Part shown: piece after piece, positions 4,525-9,553 of the stretch
How the letters are laid out: the number at the start of each line of letters is the position of its first letter
How positions within the stretch are numbered: position 1 is the stretch's first letter
Assembly (NCBI GenBank): GCA_016875595.1
Contig: VGPI01000072.1
Coordinates: forward strand, 1 to 9,553
DNA length: 9,553 nucleotides
Direction: 5' to 3'
Source: Candidatus Cloacimonadota bacterium
GTDB lineage: Bacteria; Cloacimonadota; Cloacimonadia; Cloacimonadales; Cloacimonadaceae
The notes under the pieces: generated by a model
The model's input: only the letters and a program-made list of their open reading frames with translations
What the model was told of the DNA's origin: nothing
Databases searched by the model: none
Translations under genes and position numbers: made by a program

Positions 4525-7419
4525 GTGATTGATAGGAATTTGTATCATCAATACAATGAACCGGCCAAAGCGCGGATGAAAAGCATCAAGGTAGCTCTGC
4601 ACTGTCATTCTGCGCATAGTGACGGCATTCTGTTTCCCGATCAACTTGCCCGCCAGATTTCCGAAGCAGGGGTCAAATATGCGTCATTAACCGATCACAA
4701 TACCATCGTTGGCTTGGCAGCATTTAAGAAAGCGCTAATGTCTTATGGCATCGGTTTTATCTCGGGAGCTGAATTTACCACCATTCATAAGAGCCACGTC
4801 ATTCACATTCTTGCATACGGCTTTGATCTGAACGATCCTGGATTGAATGCACTACTGAACGATAAAAACGGCGCAAAAAAAGAAGCATCGATCAGTGTGA
4901 TGCACAAGGTATGCGGGACGGCAGCGGAAGTTATCACTGTCATTCATCGAGCCGGAGGCATTGCAATTCTGGCTCATCCCTTTCAAACAATACCCGATTA
5001 CAAGCACCTCAGAATTATCTTGAATGAGCTGCAAAAACTTGGTCTCGATGGAGTGGAGGCTATCTACGAACCCAATTCACAAGAAACACAACGGCACTTA
5101 CTGGAGATAGCTGCCGAGGGTAAATTCATTGTATCTGCCGGGACTGATTTTCATCACCCGGAAGAATCAAGCCCGGGCATAGTAATCACCGATGAGCAAT
5201 GGAAGCAGTTCCGTAATGCGCTGTTAAAGAACTCCTTAAACCCGGTGGATGAATCAGCTCTACCTGCTCCGCCCCTGAAACCAAAAAACAACTGGTTCTC
5301 CTTGCTCAAGAATATATATCTCCCCGCAGTAATGACCTTGACACTATTCATTATTGCTTTGTTTTTGATTTTGTTACCATATTTTGAGGAGACTCTCCTT
5401 GAGCGCAAGCGGGACAGTATCAAACAGCTTACTCAAGTGGCTTGGGGGGTACTGAACGAAGCAGCCGAAGAAGCTGACCATGGGCATCTTTCCCTTGATC
5501 AGGCACAGGCACTGGCAAAGAACAGAATTGCAGCTATGCGGTATGGACAGGACAACCGGGATTATTTCTGGATCCAGGATTTGACCCCGCGTATCCTGAT
5601 GCACCCCTACAGAACCGACCTCAATAATCAGGATGTTTCTGATTTTCAAGATGCCAAAGGGACAAAGATCTTCGTGGCGTTTGCCGACCTTGTAAAAGAG
5701 AAAGGGGAAGGGTTTATCAGTTATGTCTGGCAATGGATGGACGAAAAAGACAGGATGGAACCCAAAGAATCCTATATCCGTATCTTTGAGCCTTGGGGAT
5801 GGTTGATCGGCACCGGCATCTATGTTTATGATGTTCAAGCCGAAATAGCCAATCTCAGGAATCATATTGTCAAAATGTCTCTGGTCATCATCTTCCTTGT
5901 TTTACTGCTGCTTATCTATTTGGTAAGACAGGGGTTGATCCTTGAGCATTCCAGAAAAGAGGCGGAGATGCTGTTAATTGAATCGGTCGAGAGATATAAA
6001 ACTCTGAGCGAAGCAGCCACCGAAGGGGCTTTGTTTGTTTATGACAACCGCTGCCGATATGCCAACACAGTAATGTATGAATTTCTCGGGTGCAGTTCCG
6101 AGAACATCGAATTACTGGATTTGACCGATGTATTCCCCGAAGTGGAAATCAATATGCGATGGCTCTCACATTTTCCAAACATCAACAACGGTGAGTTTCC
6201 CAATCCTGCTGAAGGAGTTTTGAGGCGATGTGACGGGACAAATCTCTGTTGTACGCTCACTTTTAGAGGAGAATTCAATAACCCCAAATCCGGCTGCATG
6301 ATTCTGGTGAGAAGATCCATTGACATAACCGAACATACCGGAACACATATTGCGCTGAATCGGCTGTTACACATACCGAATAGTATCGCGGAAGATATTA
6401 CCGAATCCATCAAGAATGCGAAATTCGTGAGTGAGGTGATTTCGCTGAGAAAGAAGACCAATAGTATGGTTTTATCTCTTCTGGAGAATGGGACATCCTC
6501 CATTGCAATAACCTCCATGCTCTCCACCATAGCAGACGTTACAGTGCTGAAAATGATGGAATTGTGCTACCGAGAATTGGGGCAACCGCCGGTTCCTTTC
6601 ACTTTCCTGGCTTTGGGAAGTCATGGCAGACAAGCACAAACCATGTTCAGCGACCAGGATAACGCCATAATCTATAAACCCGAACAAAAGAGTATAGATA
6701 ACAAGACGGAGACATATTTCTTGCGGCTGGGGACAATGCTCTGCGACTTACTCGAACAAACAGGGTATAAAAAGTGTCCAGGTCAGAAGAATGCAAGTAA
6801 CCCTCAATGGTGTCAGCCCTTGCATATATGGAAAGCGTACTTTGATGAATGGATCAGAAATTGTGAACCACAACAGGTGGTGGAATTCAGTATCTTCTTT
6901 GATTTCCGTCCGGTAGCCGGAGATGCTGAACTGGCAACAGAGTTGAGAAGCCACGTGCATTCACTGCTGAAAGAGACACCGTTCTTCTTGTCTCAGTTGG
7001 CTCAGAATGCGCTTCTCTTCAAGACCCCGATCCGGGTTCTGGGCAGCATTGTAACCTCGAGCAGTAAAAAACACCCGGGCAGGATTGATATCAAGTCACC
7101 AGCAATGGCAATCGTGAGTTTTGTCCGCCTAAACGCATTGAAACACAATATCCTTGAGACCAATACGATCTCACGGATCGATGACCTCAAGAAACTCGGA
7201 ATAATGCTGGAATCCAAGCAACGAGATATTGTAACTGCCTATGAGACACTGATGAAAATGAGATTGTGGAATCAACTACATGCGATCGAAAACAACCTGG
7301 ATTCGGATAACTGGATCGACCCGGGGCAGCTGGGACATCTTGAAGAATTGATATTAAGGGAATGTTTTAAGGAGATCGATGACCTGCATTCGCTGATCCA
7401 GAAGGACTTTCTCGCCTGA
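4525..7419 (+). CDS. Membrane sensor: PHP phosphoesterase - Cache - PAS - DUF294 nucleotidyltransferase fusion
   Basis: GTG 4525 is chosen because AGGGAGGA lies six bases upstream; the frame itself is open from TTG 4501. The protein has 964 residues. Residues 20-230 are a PHP domain with all metal ligands visible: H26, H28, D33 (HCHSAHSDG), D57-H58, E83 (GAEFTT), H94, H151 (AHPF), D208 and H210 (GTDFHH). TM1 is 264-287 and TM2 is 451-468. Between them is a single Cache (sCache_2) domain with DYFWIQDL, MHPYR, GEGFISYVW and PWGWLIGTGIYV. A PAS-like domain spans about 487-612. A DUF294 nucleotidyltransferase follows, with GSHGRQAQTMFSDQDNA at 698-714, and a DUF294_C domain at about 800-945 (IDIKSPAMAIVSFVRLNALK). 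The expected topology puts PHP, PAS and transferase in the cytoplasm and Cache in the periplasm. Single Cache domains often bind small carboxylates. DUF294 proteins commonly sit beside VC_2705-type symporters, as here, so control of carboxylate uptake is a fair inference. The usual CBS or cyclic-nucleotide domains are absent. The nucleotide and target are unknown. Confidence 0.9.
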   Translation: MIDRNLYHQYNEPAKARMKSIKVALHCHSAHSDGILFPDQLARQISEAGVKYASLTDHNTIVGLAAFKKALMSYGIGFISGAEFTTIHKSHVIHILAYGFDLNDPGLNALLNDKNGAKKEASISVMHKVCGTAAEVITVIHRAGGIAILAHPFQTIPDYKHLRIILNELQKLGLDGVEAIYEPNSQETQRHLLEIAAEGKFIVSAGTDFHHPEESSPGIVITDEQWKQFRNALLKNSLNPVDESALPAPPLKPKNNWFSLLKNIYLPAVMTLTLFIIALFLILLPYFEETLLERKRDSIKQLTQVAWGVLNEAAEEADHGHLSLDQAQALAKNRIAAMRYGQDNRDYFWIQDLTPRILMHPYRTDLNNQDVSDFQDAKGTKIFVAFADLVKEKGEGFISYVWQWMDEKDRMEPKESYIRIFEPWGWLIGTGIYVYDVQAEIANLRNHIVKMSLVIIFLVLLLLIYLVRQGLILEHSRKEAEMLLIESVERYKTLSEAATEGALFVYDNRCRYANTVMYEFLGCSSENIELLDLTDVFPEVEINMRWLSHFPNINNGEFPNPAEGVLRRCDGTNLCCTLTFRGEFNNPKSGCMILVRRSIDITEHTGTHIALNRLLHIPNSIAEDITESIKNAKFVSEVISLRKKTNSMVLSLLENGTSSIAITSMLSTIADVTVLKMMELCYRELGQPPVPFTFLALGSHGRQAQTMFSDQDNAIIYKPEQKSIDNKTETYFLRLGTMLCDLLEQTGYKKCPGQKNASNPQWCQPLHIWKAYFDEWIRNCEPQQVVEFSIFFDFRPVAGDAELATELRSHVHSLLKETPFFLSQLAQNALLFKTPIRVLGSIVTSSSKKHPGRIDIKSPAMAIVSFVRLNALKHNILETNTISRIDDLKKLGIMLESKQRDIVTAYETLMKMRLWNQLHAIENNLDSDNWIDPGQLGHLEELILRECFKEIDDLHSLIQKDFLA

Positions 7420-7440
7420 TCGGCGAAGATAGGAGCGCGG

Positions 7441-7779
7441 TTACTTTTTCCACTTGAAATGGGCGTAGCGGCTGATGGCAAAGTCAACCAGCAGTTTTAA
7501 CCACAAGGTAACACCGACAATTGCCGTCCAGGTCTCGTAATCCAGTCCCGCTATGAGGATCAGCAGAATCACGATGGCGAAGATCGTTCCGCCAGCCAAG
7601 TTTATCAAACCGGAGATAATAGCATATTTATGGGGTTTATCGGGAGATTCCCCTGCTTTGAGAGCAACCTTGGAGTAATCCTTGAGGGCAAAGATCCTCC
7701 AGGCACTCCTAAGCCAGAAAACCGAGAAAGGGAATAAACCAAGGAACATCACCCAGGTGAAAAATAGGAGGACGCTCAC
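7441..7779 (-). CDS. Small three-helix membrane protein, unknown function
   Basis: The protein has 112 residues and a GTG start; an in-frame TGA at 7783-7785 lies two codons before the GTG, so no longer version is possible. A weak GGGA lies seven bases upstream. Three hydrophobic segments are visible: about 3-26 (VLLFFTWVMFLGLFPFSVFW), 53-80 (YAIISGLINLAGGTIFAIVI onward) and 84-103. The linker after the first helix is charged (ALKDYSKVALKAGESPDKPHK) and the tail is basic (HFKWKK). I do not recognise the family. It is not an obvious DUF4212 small subunit, which is shorter and sits upstream of the symporter. It lies just past the symporter's terminator, so it is made by read-through or from its own promoter. 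Its end is 21 bp from the end of the convergent sensor gene. Confidence 0.65.
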   Translation of the reverse strand: MSVLLFFTWVMFLGLFPFSVFWLRSAWRIFALKDYSKVALKAGESPDKPHKYAIISGLINLAGGTIFAIVILLILIAGLDYETWTAIVGVTLWLKLLVDFAISRYAHFKWKK

Positions 7780-7803
7780 ACTTCAATCCCGCAAAATCCA
7801 ATC

Positions 7804-7842
7804 AAAAAAAGGATACGGAGAAAGCCGGCTTTCTCCGTATTC
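7804..7842 (-). terminator. Strong rho-independent terminator after the symporter gene
   Basis: A perfect 28-bp palindrome (7813-7840) with arms ATACGGAGAAAGCC and GGCTTTCTCCGTAT, extended by a G-U and a G-C pair. On the minus strand it is followed by seven T residues (7810-7804). It begins 16 bp past the symporter stop. It separates the symporter from the small membrane protein whose start lies 24 bp further on. Confidence 0.88.
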
Positions 7843-7857
7843 CAACACATACTGCGA

Positions 7858-9553
7858 TCAATGAGCGCCTTCTACTTTCTTCGTACCTCGAGGTAAACGA
7901 ACTCCCTCGACAAGCGCTTGAATGTATTCCGGTGGCTCTTTGGTGAATCTATCCACGATAAATGCAACTAAGAAGTTAACTCCCGCACCGATCGCACCAA
8001 TCGCTTCCGGGGCAAGACCGAAGAGAAAGTTTTCTCCTCCGAATAAATGGTAGTATGACGTTCCCCGAATAAAGAAAAGCCCTTTGTGGGCAAACACATA
8101 AAACAGAGTAACGCCAAGTCCGCATAACATTCCTGCAATGGCTCCATGTTTGTTCATCTTTTTACTAAAGATCCCCATCATAAGGGCAGGGAACAGAGAA
8201 CTGGCAGCTATTCCAAATGCCAAGGCTACCGTTCCTGCGGCAAAACCCGGCGGATTAAGACCAAGCCAACCAGCCAGGATAATGGAGACAGTCATGGCGA
8301 TTCGTCCTGCAAACAGTTCGCCCTTATCAGTCAGTTTGGGGAAAAAGATCCCTTTGACCAGATCGTGAGAGATGGAAGAGGAAATCGCAATCAGCAGACC
8401 GGCAGCGGTTGATAAAGCAGCGGCCAATCCACCTGCTGCAACCAAAGCGATAATCCAGTTTGGAAGCAAGGCGATCTCGGGATTTGCCAATACGATAATA
8501 TCTGCGTTTACATCAAGTTCATTACCCTTCCATCCGGCAACTTCCGCGTTTCCAACAAACTGCGTGTTGGTTGATGCGTCATTGTAGTATTGAATTCTGC
8601 CATCCTGATTCTTGTCGTCCCATTTCAGAAGACCGGTTTCTTCCCACCGTTTCATCCAGTCTGGTCTCTTGGAGCCTTCCAAATGCGATTCGGTATCAAA
8701 CACACTGATGTTTTTCTCTATACCTGGAGTGACAGTCCTGTGTAGATTGTATTTTGCCATAGCTCCAACTGCGGGGGCAGTAGTGTAAAGCAAGGCGATA
8801 AATATAAGCGTCCATCCAGCTGAAATGCGGGCTGCTTTTACTGAGGGAACCGTGAAAAACCTCATTATCACGTGTGGAAGGCCGGCAGTTCCGATCATCA
8901 AAGACAAAGTAAACAACACCATATTCAGCGTACTCCCGGCAGTGGCAGTCGTGTATTCTCTGAAGCCAAGATCGGTTACTACTTGATTTAGGCGATCCAA
9001 TAAAGCAACATCGGTGCCAGACAAACGAGAACCTAATCCCAAGTGTGGAATCGGATTGCCGGTAAGCTGGAATGAGATAAAGATGGCGGGGATAATGAAA
9101 GCGATTATTAAAACCAAGAACTGGGCTACCTGAGTGTAGGTAATCCCCTTCATCCCACCGAATACAGCATAGGTAAACACGATTGCCATACCGATGTAGA
9201 TTCCGGTATCACTGGACACTCCCAAAAATCTGGAAAAGGCAACCCCCACGCCGGTCATCTGTCCGATTATGTAAGTGATCGAGGCAATCAGCAGGCACAA
9301 GACAGCAACGGCAGCAGTAGTTTTCGAATAGTATCTTTCCCTGATAAACTGAGGGACAGTGAATTTTCCGAACTTCCGGAGGTATGGAGCCAGCAGCATT
9401 GCCAACAAAACATATCCGCCAGTCCATCCCATTAAGAAAACGGAACCGCCAAATCCCATGTTGGCGACCATACCAGCCATGGATATGAATGACGCAGCCG
9501 ACATCCAATCGGCAGCAGTAGCCATACCATTGGTAACAGGTCCTACATTTCCA
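7858..9553 (-). CDS. Sodium:solute symporter, VC_2705 subfamily (acetate/carboxylate type), N-terminus outside window
   Basis: The frame is open to the window edge. Upstream of the ATG at 9525 it continues GNVGPVTNG into MATAADWMSAASFISMAG, so that ATG is internal and the gene is partial at its 5' end. The visible 564 or so residues carry roughly eleven hydrophobic segments and family motifs: GWTGGYVLLAMLLAPYLRKFG, FTVPQFIRERYYS, VFGGMKGITYTQVAQF, GTAGLPHVIMRFFTVPSVK and AALSTAAGLLIAISSSISHD. These place it in the SSS/SLC5 family close to ActP, in the large-subunit group (TIGR03648-type) that normally pairs with a small DUF4212 protein encoded just upstream, here beyond 9553. A long loop around residues 270-345 contains DKNQDGRIQYYND (counting from the ATG at 9525, about 301-313), which resembles a calcium-binding EF-hand loop. 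Substrate is inferred, not shown; acetate or another short carboxylate is likely. Confidence 0.93.
   Translation of the reverse strand, partial: GNVGPVTNGMATAADWMSAASFISMAGMVANMGFGGSVFLMGWTGGYVLLAMLLAPYLRKFGKFTVPQFIRERYYSKTTAAVAVLCLLIASITYIIGQMTGVGVAFSRFLGVSSDTGIYIGMAIVFTYAVFGGMKGITYTQVAQFLVLIIAFIIPAIFISFQLTGNPIPHLGLGSRLSGTDVALLDRLNQVVTDLGFREYTTATAGSTLNMVLFTLSLMIGTAGLPHVIMRFFTVPSVKAARISAGWTLIFIALLYTTAPAVGAMAKYNLHRTVTPGIEKNISVFDTESHLEGSKRPDWMKRWEETGLLKWDDKNQDGRIQYYNDASTNTQFVGNAEVAGWKGNELDVNADIIVLANPEIALLPNWIIALVAAGGLAAALSTAAGLLIAISSSISHDLVKGIFFPKLTDKGELFAGRIAMTVSIILAGWLGLNPPGFAAGTVALAFGIAASSLFPALMMGIFSKKMNKHGAIAGMLCGLGVTLFYVFAHKGLFFIRGTSYYHLFGGENFLFGLAPEAIGAIGAGVNFLVAFIVDRFTKEPPEYIQALVEGVRLPRGTKKVEGAH

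Noticed and set aside
7412..7426. Terminator for the sensor gene (TCGCC/GGCGA hairpin over its stop codon)
   Set aside because: Only a five-base stem and no T-tract on the plus strand; too weak to call.

Overview
The window looks like a chromosomal contig from an uncultured, Gram-negative member of the FCB group, most likely Cloacimonadota or a relative. The main reasons are two secreted proteins that end in type IX secretion (T9SS)/FlgD-like sorting domains, and the style of the linker before one of them (an LPISLSSFTA-type segment followed by a YYIYRG-type repeat). This placement is inferred from protein style; no rRNA or other marker gene is present.

Layout, left to right. Positions 1-141 are repeat DNA with two hairpins. 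Positions 142-1449 (minus) encode a secreted YVTN/YncE-type beta-propeller with a C-terminal sorting domain. Its 5' leader carries a clear cobalamin riboswitch (1534-1691, minus) and a hairpin that can hide its ribosome binding site (1451-1489). Positions 1700-2040 are gene-poor and hold an 11-bp direct/inverted repeat cluster and a possible decayed coding fragment. A terminator (2042-2067) serves the next minus-strand gene at 2091-3799, a secreted DUF2341-LamG protein with a T9SS tail whose signal peptide is split by an apparent one-base frameshift. Positions 3828-4418 hold a possible PIN-toxin remnant, a sigma70-like promoter and three near-identical 75-bp tandem repeats, each with a hairpin. 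A 30-codon ORF (4419-4511) with a good ribosome binding site starts like an AceTr/SatP acetate transporter and is probably what is left of one.

Positions 4525-7419 (plus) encode the most interesting protein. It is a two-pass membrane protein with a complete cytoplasmic PHP phosphoesterase domain, a periplasmic single Cache sensor, a PAS domain and a DUF294-type nucleotidyltransferase with its C-terminal partner domain. Converging on it from the right, on the minus strand, are a VC_2705-subfamily sodium:solute (acetate/carboxylate-type) symporter (7858 to beyond the window end), a strong terminator (7804-7842), and a small three-helix membrane protein of unknown function (7441-7779).

How the genes may work together (inference). 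The left half reads as a surface module: a cobalamin-regulated propeller that may bind or relay B12 outside the cell, plus a glycan-binding-type surface protein. The right half reads as a carboxylate uptake and sensing module: a sodium symporter, a relic of a second acetate carrier, and a transmembrane sensor that joins a nucleotidyltransferase to a phosphoesterase. That last design resembles GlnD in pairing opposing activities on one chain.
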